A DNA stretch of 64,000 nt, from NCBI GenBank assembly GCA_030374765.1, contig JARGXX010000068.1, positions 3,844,001 through 3,908,000 of the forward strand. Reading direction: 5' to 3'. The position numbers and the translations under genes are program-made. Origin of the DNA: Agarophyton chilense (taxonomy: Eukaryota > Rhodophyta > Florideophyceae > Gracilariales > Gracilariaceae). This document shows, one piece after another, positions 33,201 through 42,591 of the stretch; the stretch's first letter is position 1; each line of letters begins with the position of its first letter. Under the pieces are notes generated by a model, which ran no database searches, had not been told where the DNA came from, and worked only from the letters and a program-made list of their open reading frames with translations.

Positions 33201-34690
33201 TTCGCCGACTGTTGCCGCCCAGTTTCAACATAAGAAGCAGTCACACCCTGTATGAGATCAAAAAAATGATGACGGGGCCCTGAATCTTAAAACTGGTTTC
33301 TCATTACGTGGCAATGACGATGACATGAAAGATGATATTAGCAAACACGGTGAAATTTGTTCTCCTACCGGTCTGCGGATCCTAAAATCAATAGTATTTC
33401 TTCATGTCTGGACACCGCACAATTCCGATGTAACAGCTGCCTTTCTGCAAACGGGATAAATACAGAGGAATTTATAAGTAATTCCATTCAAAACAAGTAA
33501 AACGAAGTCTACTCATGTTTGGCTACTTTTGACTTTTATCTATGAATTGGTGAATGCAAACGCAAAGTGGCAGAAAGCACCTGACCTAGTGATACGACAA
33601 ATTAGCCCCTGTCAGTCTACGTACATACCGCAGGTCTTCTACCAGAAAGACAATAGAAGACTGTTTCTGATAGTAGCCAAGATCTTAGATAATCTCAAGT
33701 TTGCTGCTGAATGAGATTCTTTGAGAAGGTTCTTAAAAGCTTTCAATGATAGTTTGGCGTCATCAACAATAGCCCAACAAAAACACAGGTTTTTGGAATT
33801 AATGTCATCCAAAAAATGACTTTATCAGCAATAAAAACGCCAAAGACACGCGGAAAGATATCATGAAATATCCAATTTAGCTTTCGTTACGAAAAGAGTA
33901 CGCAAAAAGCCTCCAAAAGATTGAGAAGTCTGCTTTTGCATCAATATACAGAAAACCAAGCTGATTAGAGACAGATGACTCACTTTTGTGCTCATTCTAT
34001 AGCAGCTACCTTCAACAGAAAGCATCTGACATGTGAGTGAGTCACCTGATTGGACAAGGCAACACCATAAGAAAATTCAACCAACTGGGAACTTTTATCG
34101 CATAACCCAGCCCGATTGATAAATATGAACACGATATCAGTATTTTCGTATTCTCTGATGCATCTCGTATCGATCATGTTTGAAAATTGGAAACCATAAT
34201 TGGTTTTCTGATAAAGAAGATGGATAATAATTCAATCTTCCATGGTTTCTTCTGGAATTCACAAAAAGCAAACTACCCAGTCCCATTTGTGCCAACCGCG
34301 GAGATTTTTGTAGTAGAAGAAGGGATTGATGAAGATAGGAATATCAGAAACGCTTATCGATAACTGCTGGACATTGAAGTTAAGTTGGGAATTCTATTTG
34401 ACTCCAAAAACCTGTTCTCGTCTATTTCTACCCAGAACAATTCTATCGCCAAATCAATTAGAGGTGATGTCAGCAGCATTAAATTTGAGCTTGAAATTGG
34501 ATCTGTAGACTCGAATTTATGGATTACCGGCTCGGAAAATCTAGAGGATCCGCTCAAGAAGATAGATAGCTGTTTAACTAGTGCACTCCAGTTATCTTTG
34601 TTTACTGGAAGAATGAACATCACAGTCTATGACCAGCCCGTCGATTTCGGTTTTTTCTTGGCGAATCGAGGCCACTTCATTGCTGGATGA
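30294..34690 (+). mobile_element. Heavily decayed Copia-like (Ty1/copia) element
   Basis: Plus-strand fragments in Copia order. Gag: SIVKAIYNQDSFLIVSEVYA, NETLKNFEFRFDAQASKFNS (30523-30888). Protease region with EGSSQRVIGRNVI, SYIPVEKFTSS (31501-31815). Integrase: FSDSKLLWQRNGLWNNKVEM, CIACRS (31820-32000), LRLKVEVGDNFEFFIGLQI (about 32300). RT: HVWTPHNSDVTAAFLQTG, FIYELVNANAKWQKAPD, LIVAKILDNL (33400-33715). RNase H: LFDSKNLFSSISTQNNSIAK, SIRGDVSSIKFELEIGSVDS, ENLEDPLKKIDSCL (34385-34690). Integrase before RT shows Copia rather than Gypsy. Very many breaks, so an old fossil. Possible LTRs are 30090-30293 and 36455-36650. Confidence 0.75.
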
Positions 34691-34699
34691 AAGTCACCC

Positions 34700-35676
34700 C
34701 GCCATTCAGAAGCCACCTTTCCCAGATGTCCTTGTCCCCTTTTCCACTCTAAAAACAGCGCTGCCCTCGTCAACGCAACTCGAAACCCCCAAGATCCTTT
34801 CCATCGTAACGTCTCGAGACCGCCACCGCTGCTCCGCCATGGACTCTATCCGTTCGCTGCGCGTCCCCATGAATTCATAGAGACACATTTGCTGCTTTTT
34901 GAAAACCGCCTTAAAGTTCTACAGATGTCCTTAATCTCTCCGCCCTTTAACAACGCAACTAAAAATGTCCCAAGAATTCATCACCGCCATGGGGTACGAA
35001 GACCTCTTTGACAACCAATTTGATGCTGACTGAGGCTTCTTTGTTCGCGCCCATCGCCTTCTCGCCGGTATCGTTTCCCGAGCCCTCCTGTGACGCTTAT
35101 ATAGACGTTTTACGACCGAATAAATGCAAAATGGAGACTACAAGCACTGGACGATTTCCATAAAAAGGGGTTTAGATACGCTCCAAAGCAAACTGAAATC
35201 TACAGCGGACGGCAAAAAAATTGTTTCAAGTTAACTCCGATCTTTCTATACTTCGGCTGGAAATGTTCGCAGCTTTTGTAAATCAGTCTGGAGAGCTTTC
35301 ATGATTCTGCAGCCAGAACGAGAGAGATGTGGCATTTGGATCAATCTGTTCCTAGAAAAACTGCTAAGATAGCGTCCGCTGTTGCCTCTGTATCCCCTGT
35401 AGAGAATGGAACGATGCAAATAGCAGACAGGAGAGTCTCGTATTGACTCAATAGACGTTTTGTCTGAGCATAAACAGAATAACGCGCATTTTGTAGCTCT
35501 AGATATTCTAAACTTCTCTGGTTACCTAGAATTCGCAACGAACGGCAAGATCGAGCTCTGCAATCAGGTATGCGACACTCTTTGTCGGAGAAGAGGGCAC
35601 TATCGTGACAGTGACGGATAGTATTGGCGTGCAATGTACACACTTTGGGATCTCAGTGACGGCGACACATACACGC
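34700..35676. other. Stretch without a supported gene
   Basis: Between the Copia-like RNase H and the Cys-rich minus-strand ORF. Short plus-strand frames (for example 34629-34880) look incidental. Nothing recognised. Confidence 0.4.
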
Positions 35677-36213
35677 CTAAAACGCACGATTAACTTTAAG
35701 TTTCCGTGATAATATAGTGCTAAAGTGGTCCGACTGTTGGGACGGAACGGTCGCCAGAATGTTGGGTGTTGAAGGAATTTCTTTATAGAAACGAACCGCT
35801 GTAGGGGATTTCTCATAGCAAACGATACAACGAAATTTCTTCTGTAAAGCGCAAATGGAGTTTTGAACTTTGGAGTTCCTCTTTTGGATTCGAGACACGG
35901 TTTTGTGCATTTGAAATAAGCGCTTTTGAACGGTATTGGGTGTGAGTGCAGCCTTGTAATCTGGCGTGCAGGACGGGCAGAGATATTCTCTTGTTAGGTT
36001 AGAAAAGAAGGAATTTTGGAGGCCGTTTGGAGGATGTGCTCTACAATAGCAGAGCAGAAGTTCGCCATCAGTAACGATGAAATTGCGGTCTTTGAGCCAT
36101 TTTGCCTGGCAACCAATGCAGTGGATGTGTTGGCACTTTTTTATGGACTCTATTCTTGTGGTTAAGCTTTTTCTGTTGCAATAGATGATTGGATCATCTT
36201 CTTTCGCGGCCAT
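35677..36213 (-). CDS. Intact Cys/His-rich protein of unknown function (178 aa)
   Basis: I chose the ATG at 36213 (MAAKEDDPIIYCNRK); the frame stays open slightly further upstream but without an ATG. It has a Cys/His cluster at about residues 29-95: KKCQHIHCIGCQAKWLKDRN, LLLCYCRAHPP, YLCPSCTPDY, and a later pair FRCIVC. The spacing suggests one or two zinc-binding folds of RING/PHD style, but I cannot name the family. The middle is basic and probably helical (VQKRLFQMHKTVSRIQKRNS). It is uninterrupted although the Copia-like pol on its left is riddled with breaks and a LINE lies on its right. It could be a host gene or an opposite-strand gene of an element. Confidence 0.5.
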   Translation of the reverse strand: MAAKEDDPIIYCNRKSLTTRIESIKKCQHIHCIGCQAKWLKDRNFIVTDGELLLCYCRAHPPNGLQNSFFSNLTREYLCPSCTPDYKAALTPNTVQKRLFQMHKTVSRIQKRNSKVQNSICALQKKFRCIVCYEKSPTAVRFYKEIPSTPNILATVPSQQSDHFSTILSRKLKVNRAF

Positions 36214-36454
36214 TGAATGGTTGCTGTAGATGTTCCTACCCGGGAAGGGCGGAGACCGGGATGTCAATGCGCGTGAAAGGCACCGATCGCTCCTGAAGGT
36301 GTGCTTGGGGACGGCTATGTGTTGACGTATACAGCGGATTGTCGAGCTCGTTTATCATATTTTTGCCCTGAAAACCTGGCTTGGCCTTGATCAGTTTTAG
36401 CCATGTGTCTGAGATGAAAAGTTCAGAGAAGCATTTCGGTTTGCCGAAAAGAGC

Positions 36455-36650
36455 GGAATACAGATATTACATTGCAACCGTTTATGTCTATTGATATGTA
36501 TTTCGAAGCACTAGTGTGTAGACTGAAGACTGAACATTATATAAACACAGCATTTTGCTGCCGGAAGTCGTGTGACTACCGAGCACTACTGCTGTACTTC
36601 GATTAGCTCGACCCAGACCTGTCATAGTACCCGAATACTGCTCTTTACCT
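36455..36650. repeat. Dispersed 200-bp repeat, copy 2
   Basis: See copy 1 at 30090-30293. Its right edge coincides with the stop of the LINE RNase H frame (36645), as expected for a LINE 3' untranslated region; the other reading is the 3' LTR of the Copia-like element. Confidence 0.6.
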
Positions 36651-37332
36651 ACCCAAGGCGCACTCACAGCGTAGTGTCTTGTAGTCCATGTAGCATGCCA
36701 CCGGATGGAGGGAAGAAGTGTGTCCAGTGAAGAATTGGGCTTGCTTAGCCTCCATGAAGAGCGCATCTTTCGGGTCAATTTGGTTCTCTTCCTTTTTCAG
36801 TAACAGCCTTCGGTTGTTTTGCTTGGTCTTGAGCACAGATTTCACGTCCAAAATATCATGGTCCTCTTTGACAAGTCCTTCCAATGGCGTCAACCAACCT
36901 GTTTTTGCGAGCTTGTCTAGTCGTTCGTCTTCTGTCGTTCCGCAGTGATTTGGAACCCATGATATATGGACAGTGCATTTTCTATTTAGCTCTTCTAAGG
37001 CCTTTGATAGCGCCTTTAGGTGAGCGGATTGTCGCTTTAGGTCTCCTTGGAGAGCGTCAAGCGTCGCACGGGAGTCGGTAAAAATTTCGAATGAGGCCTC
37101 TGAACGTCGTTGGTATATTTCGAACTGCGCCCAGCATTGCAAGAACCTCTGCTGTGAATGGACTCAAGTTGACCCCAGCTGGAATGTTCTTTTGCGTTGT
37201 TTCACTTTTTTCTCTGCAATGTCTTTCGAATGCTCCTGCGGCGACGTTTTGCACTTTCAGGAATGCTATATTAAGTTCATGCGCATCCACGTCGGTGATT
37301 GTGCTGAGATCTCCATTGTTTCTGTACCCCAT
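36645..37332 (-). pseudogene. LINE RNase H domain
   Basis: Two overlapping minus-strand frames. The first has AFLKVQNVAAGAFERHC and NLSPFTAEVLAMLGAV (with E in the second catalytic position). The second has IFTDSRATLDALQ and WVPNHCGTTEDERLDKLAKT. RNase H1-like domains at the C-terminus of LINE ORF2 remove the RNA template. A frame change separates the two parts. Confidence 0.75.
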
Positions 37333-38239
37333 TTGTATCCATCATCGTAGTGGACCAAGAACGTCGGTGGGTATGCTCGTCTGGCGGTAAACTGCTGTAT
37401 ACGAAGTTCAATTTGGAACACTTTTCCCAGATGACACACTGAACCACAAAAAGCCATCTCTCGTCCAATATAAGTGCTGGCCTGTCGAGTAAAAGACTTA
37501 GTTCAGAAGGTAGACCTACGGATCTGTCGCACCATATGCCACAGTCTCCTGGGGGGAGTGTGGATATGAATGTTTTGTTGCCTGATATTGCACGGATGGA
37601 GGGTCTTCTTTTGTGTAAGATGTATACCCAAACGTTACGATATCGAGTGTTAAGAACCAGGTTTCCCATGGACTAGGAGACCTAGGTCACTGTATCATTC
37701 CCTTCTTGACAGACAGTTTTCCGCCATTGTTCTCAGGTTTGGGCGATTCACTCGGGCCTTGAACAATCCTTGTAATGCAGCTTTTAGGGGCATGCTCTTC
37801 TCGTTTTGCATCGCCGTTTCGTACAGAACCGCAGCTATTGCCTCTCCAATGACTGTAAACGGTTGCATGTGTACTAGCTCTCTAAGATCTGTATTCGGTG
37901 AGGATTAGACCCACCCGGTTGCGATGCGTACAGCCTCATTGCGCGCTCCCTCGAGCTGGATGATTCCTTTTTTGTTTCCGTTGATAACTGCCGTACCTGC
38001 TGCGTACACTGCGATTGGTTCAGCAAAGCTCCTTCCTACTGTGTCGATTGTTTTCCAGTTGCACCCCCAAGACTTACCGGCAAGACATCTCATTATACGG
38101 TTTCTTTTGTTTGATTAAGGGTCGTGTTTTTTAAATGCATCAAAAAGGATAACTTGGAATCCAGTACCACACCGAGAATCTTTGCGCGGCTCGAAGGGGT
38201 TTCTTGGTGTCTTGACACCTTCATCGAATACTGCTTGGT

Positions 38240-39338
38240 GTCGTTCTGTCATTTTGCCATCGATGACGGGACTACTACTGTCTTTGTCGGGTTCATGGCG
38301 ATGTTGTTCCCTCCACAGTTTGTCGCTAAAGCATCAATTGCGGCTTGAGCTTTAAACTGACATTGATCAGGAGTTTGGTGGGAAATCCACATCAGAGTGT
38401 CGTCTTCAAAGAGGTTAATATATGTGTCCGGCGCACTGCGTTTTACCTGATCTGGAAGGTCATAGACATATGCAATCCAGATCCGTGGTGACAGAGTCCC
38501 TCTTTGTGCTAACCCATGAGGTACTGCGCTTTAAGCCCCAGCTGTGTTTTCCCAACGACATTTCCACCGCCTATCCATCACGAAGGACCGAATCCACCGC
38601 CAAAGATGAGGGTAGCAGCCCATATTGGCCAGTTTGACCATTAATCTGTGGTGCAAGACACAGGCATCGGCTTTTGAAAAGTCCCAGAACACTGCCAAAA
38701 CTTGTTTCTTATCATCCCAAGCATTTCGAGTGCTTTCGCACACGACAGCAATGTGTTCCTCTGTGTTTTCGGCTCATACGAAACCCTGCTTGATGTGGTG
38801 GCAGTTTTGGTTCAAGAAATTCCATGAGGAGTCTGTTCACCATTCTCTCGGCCACCCTTGAAATCACTGCTGTAAGTGATAAGGGTCGGAATCGGCCAGG
38901 AGATCTGGCTTTGGAATTGGCACCAAGGTGGAGAGACGCCACTTGGCAGGCGTGACGCCCTCTTTAAATGTTCTACTGATCAGCTGCAACCGTCGGGATA
39001 TTGTTGCGTTTGGCAAATGTTGGAGGAACGCGATTTTGAAGTTGGTCGGGCTCGGCTGCCTTTCTGTCATTTATCTCTTCGATCGCCTTTTGCCAATGAA
39101 GTTGCCTAAACTCTGTTACCCGTACGTCTTGAAGTTCCTGGCTGTATATATCGAGTTGTTCTCTATATCTGTTCCAGTGGACAATTTCTTTCCCCGCACT
39201 CCGGACTTTTCGTAGCTCTGTTCTGACAAACCATCTTCCTCTTTTTGCATTATCCCATGACTCTCCGTTTGGTAGGCACATGGAGGACGAAGTTTTTCGA
39301 TTGTCATCGATAGCACGTAATGTTTTCCAGAGTTTCAA
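38240..39338 (-). pseudogene. LINE reverse transcriptase domain
   Basis: Pieces in order from 39338: thumb-proximal N region (KAIEEINDRKAAEPDQLQNR), SPGRFRPLSLTAVISRVAER, HQAGFRMSRKHRG, motif A DFSKADACV, WIRSFVMDRRWKCRW, then FEDDTLMWISHQTPDQCQF and CGGNNIAMNPTKTVVVPSS. Motif A lacks the Phe usual in SKAFD, and the catalytic box reads FEDD. Broken by frame changes; it would not be active. Confidence 0.8.
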
Positions 39339-40423
39339 TCTTCTGTTTGTGTCTTCAAATCAGTTACATGCTCTCTCCGTGAGTCTCTTTTTAGCCAGTC
39401 GAGGACTCTGGTGATTTCGTGTCTGATTTCTTGGAGGGTCTCGTTGGTCTCCGGGAAGTGGTTTGCTCTCCATGCTTTTCAGGCGTCCGATCGGCGACGA
39501 ACGGCTTCGAATGCCTCTTTACACCACCACGGGGCCCGTCGCCTACGCCTGCTTCTAGCAACAGCCAAACCGGCTGCGGCTAAGATGACCTCGACATTTT
39601 TCTCTGTCCACATTCCATTCTGATTGAATAGGGGTTTCGTGTAATCTCTTCTAGACGGCGTCCATGTAGGTTTTACAGTCAGCTTTTATAACACTCCATC
39701 TTCGTTTCGCACGTTAGTCAATTGGTGGAATGTCAACTGTGAGAATGCAGGGGTGGTGATCTGAGAAAGGTTCGTTTGTTGCCTCCCACGCTGAGTATGG
39801 TAACCATCGTGTTGGTACTACAGCTATGGCAATTGCGTTCTGTGTTCCTGTTGATGGATCTGTTCTCGTCGGGGTGCCCTCTGAATTTAAGAGATGGCGA
39901 TTGTTGCTTTCCACATAAGTCTCGAGGGCTACTCCTGCTGGTTCCATACGTTCTGGTACCATGAGCCGCATATGTTGCAGTCTGCAACAGTTATATGATG
40001 CTAATGGCATTTTTCGTACCAATTTGAATGAAGTACCGAGGGGGGTACGTAGACATTCAAAATTGAGAAACTTTTGATTGTGGTAAAGATAGATCATAGA
40101 ACACGCATTTGCAGTTCAATTCTAGTGAGTACCTCCAACTTTCTAATTCATATTTCGAGATGTTGGATACGTGTAAACACGTGTAAACACGCACGTGGAA
40201 GATTGCAAAAAACAATCGAAAGGATTGAAAATGTATCGGTCCTGTCCCATGGATGTGAAATAGAGCGGAGCGCATGCAGACCCGTGTCGGCCCGACCGGC
40301 CTTCGTGCCCGTTGTTCTTCTAACAATTTAACTGAATTCCTTGCTTGAATCATCTCATCCAACTCAACGCTAAACGTTACCCTTTCTCTTACGGGCGCGA
40401 ATTGCGTCGCCTTGCGAGTAAAA

Positions 40424-40667
40424 ATGGGCAGCTGTTTCGGTACTTTGGGTGACGGAGCGAAGAAACCTTTGGAACAATTCGTGAACAACAGCAGAAGGAA
40501 AAGCGGTCACACCCACTATACTTCCCATCATGCGCATGGCCATCCACACGGGGGAGAGGAAGAACACCATGATTCGGACCACGAAAGTCTCCACAGCAAC
40601 AGCCATCACAGCAACAGTCATCACAGCAACAGCCATCACAGCAACAGCCATCACAGCAGCAGCCACC

Positions 40668-40712
<45 letters not shown>

Positions 40713-40876
40713 ACAGCAGCAATGACGGAGGAGAAGAACGTGAACAAGAACCCTACGAAGAGGAAGACAATCGATTGGGGGGCGACGATTATGACGATGG
40801 TGGTTATGACGATGGTGGTTACGACGATGGTGGTTACGACGATGGTGGTTACGACGATGGTGGGTATGATGAATGA
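40424..40876 (+). CDS. Small N-myristoylation-motif protein with His/Ser repeats and acidic DDGGY tail
   Basis: The start is the ATG at 40424, giving MGSCFGTLGDGAKK (150 aa). MGSC fits N-myristoylation at Gly2 with possible palmitoylation at Cys4, so it is probably tethered to a membrane on the cytosolic side. Residues about 30-50 are His rich; 50-75 are a repeated His/Ser motif (HHSNS from a 15-bp unit); next come about 14 serines from a CAG/AGC run, an acidic segment, and about five tandem DDGGY units ending DDGGYDE. Histidine and aspartate richness could bind metal ions; that is an inference. Repeats this pure predict length variation between strains. No family recognised. Convergent with the kinase-like gene at 41644. 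Confidence 0.7.
40600..40867 (+). repeat. Coding minisatellites and CAG/AGC microsatellite
   Basis: Three tracts inside the 40424-40876 gene: a 15-bp unit CATCACAGCAACAGC (about 40600-40660), a pure CAG run (about 40670-40710), and a 15-bp unit GAYGATGGTGGTTAY (about 40790-40867). All lengths are multiples of three, so frame is kept. Confidence 0.85.
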
Positions 40877-41643
40877 TTAGCGTCTCCGTGACTTTCAATC
40901 GTTTCATTTTCACTGCAGTTGGTTCTGGCACTCTTTATGTATATGCCTTGTGTATTTATCATCCTCATTCTTTTTCGTCACGTTTCTACCTGGTATAACC
41001 ACACGCTGTTGTACTCTCTTTTTCTCTATACTGTTTTTTGCAATCGTCTTCCTCTCTCAATCTCTGTCTCAAACAGCTCAAGATATCTGCATGAGCGATG
41101 GGCAGTGATATGCTTTCGACACAGAGGTTACTCTTATATTGTTTATCTCGAAATAAGAATCCCTAAAAGAACTGTATATTTCGACTGTCTTGCGCTTAGT
41201 CTGAATTTCTCTCACTACAGTTTACTTTCACATTTGTCCCAACTACCTTGCTTGCATATAAAACTACAGTATATCATTCCCTGTCAAGTGATTTCTCGAT
41301 GCTTGCAGTTTGGGGCCTACTTCCTGAGATGTGGCCGTTCATGTTCTTACTCCACATGGAAACAAGAGATTTTCTTTCCAACGACAATTTGCTCAAGCTT
41401 TGAATGGAAAGGGGTTGGAATTCAAGAGAGAGAAAATAAAACATTATTATTATCTCAACAAATCCGTTTGTATAGTAGCATGCGGTTCCGTTTACTGTGT
41501 ATATAGAGATCCTAGAAAGTAGGCTCGACAGGTACACTTTTCAAAGATTAGCAATCTTGGCCAATAGAACCGAATTATTCCGAATCGTTCACGAAAATTA
41601 GAGTGATTCTATGTCCGTACGCTCCCGTGACCCACTAGAGAGT
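40877..41643. other. Convergent intergenic region
   Basis: AT-rich 3' flanks of the two genes on either side. A 195-codon frame on + (40919-41506) has no ATG at its start and biased hydrophobic content; I do not accept it as a gene. Confidence 0.5.
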
Positions 41644-42591
41644 TCACGCGTTTTCACTTCTTTCTAATGCCAATCCCTTTATAGGAGTAGCTCTCAGATG
41701 TTCCTCAAACTGGTCTCTTATCCATTTGTAGGACGGCTTTTCAAGATGTGACAACGATGTAATGTAGTCATAGACCTTGAGCATAAATTCCGGTATTCCA
41801 AAACAAAGATCTTTGGAGCTAATGTTCTTCTTTCGCAAGTACACTGGATCATCCGTATTCGGTGCAGCAAACCGCTTTCCTGAAGCATACTCTAGCCACG
41901 GAAGATCGCCATTTATGAGAAAAATCATGGAGTAGAACAGACTCTCTAAATCCCCTTTTCTTGTGCCATGACCAACTTCATAAAGTGTTGGAGAAGCAAA
42001 TATCGGATCCGTAATCGGTATAAATTTCGTGGGTTTCGGAGTTTCCACGAAGTTGACTGCGTATCGGAATCCAACTAAATACAGCTTGTCTTTCTGCTCT
42101 GAGGTTAAAGCTGTAAGGATTTTGCTTGGTGACAAAAGCCCATGAACAACCCCGGTACTGTGTAGATACTCTAGAATGCTAATTAGTTTCCAGGTAATCA
42201 AAAGGATCGTGGTAGGGCTAAAAGAGCGTTTCTTGAGAAGAAAAAAACGATGTAAACTCTGTCCGACCTTCTCTAAAACTAAGTAGTTGTATTTTTGATC
42301 TGAACAGATAAACAATGCCCGCGGAACGTGAAGAAAGCCAGATCTCTCTAAATACGAGTAGAGCTTGTATTTGTCGTTGAGCCGATTTCCATAATCGTGA
42401 GCTCGTTCTATATTGAATACCACATTCTGTCCGCCGATACTTAATCCACAATACACCGAGTCGGAGAAATAACTATCAATACATCCTTGGATAATATATT
42501 TCTTTCTTCCGCGTTTCACGATAGTTCCTTCTATGTTGTTTTCCTTTGAATCTCGTTCACCCGACATGATTCGATATTTCCGAAATGACAT
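41644..42591 (-). CDS. Casein-kinase-1-like pseudokinase (315 aa)
   Basis: Intronless, from the ATG at 42591 (a second ATG eight codons on is possible). CK1-family landmarks in order: YIIQGCIDSYFSDSVYCG (glycine-loop region), LYSYLERSGFLHVPR, YNYLVLEKVGQSLHRFF (CK1: LVMDLLGPSLEDLF), LISILEYLHSTGVVHG, and GDLESLFYSMIFLINGDLPW (CK1: [20 protein letters not shown]). Catalytic residues are replaced: the HRD loop reads HGLLSPSKIL with no Asp, DFG reads VGF, and the strand-3 Lys position reads FNIE. It probably lacks phosphotransfer and acts, if at all, as a binding or scaffold protein. The open frame is otherwise clean, which speaks against simple decay. Convergent with 40424-40876. Confidence 0.82.
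   Translation of the reverse strand: MSFRKYRIMSGERDSKENNIEGTIVKRGRKKYIIQGCIDSYFSDSVYCGLSIGGQNVVFNIERAHDYGNRLNDKYKLYSYLERSGFLHVPRALFICSDQKYNYLVLEKVGQSLHRFFLLKKRSFSPTTILLITWKLISILEYLHSTGVVHGLLSPSKILTALTSEQKDKLYLVGFRYAVNFVETPKPTKFIPITDPIFASPTLYEVGHGTRKGDLESLFYSMIFLINGDLPWLEYASGKRFAAPNTDDPVYLRKKNISSKDLCFGIPEFMLKVYDYITSLSHLEKPSYKWIRDQFEEHLRATPIKGLALERSENA

Larger units (their letters stand above)
36455..40097 (-). mobile_element. 5'-truncated LINE (APE endonuclease, RT, RNase H type)
   Basis: Minus-strand non-LTR retrotransposon. Endonuclease end: VALETYVESNNRHLL, GTPTRTDPSTGTQNAIAIAV, FSDHHPCILTVDI (40000-39714). RT: RFRPLSLTAVISRVAERMVN, PHQAGFRMSRKHRGTH, VFWDFSKADACVLHHRL, catalytic FEDD in LFEDDTLMWIS (FEDD at 38410-38399, where LINEs usually have YADD or FADD). 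RNase H: FEIFTDSRATLDALQGDL, VHISWVPNHCGTTEDERLDK, ending at 36645. Gene order EN-RT-RH fits the I/Jockey/R1 group. ORF1 and most of the endonuclease are absent, as in typical 5' truncation. Several frameshifts break it. Confidence 0.82.

Noticed and set aside
40389-40931. Minus-strand Cys/Gly and His-rich frames opposite the repeat gene
   Set aside because: Pure shadow of the CAG and GAYGATGGTGGTTAY repeats read backwards.
40919-41506. 195-codon plus-strand frame after the DDGGY gene
   Set aside because: No ATG at its start, hydrophobic low-information content, lies in the 3' flank of a convergent gene pair.
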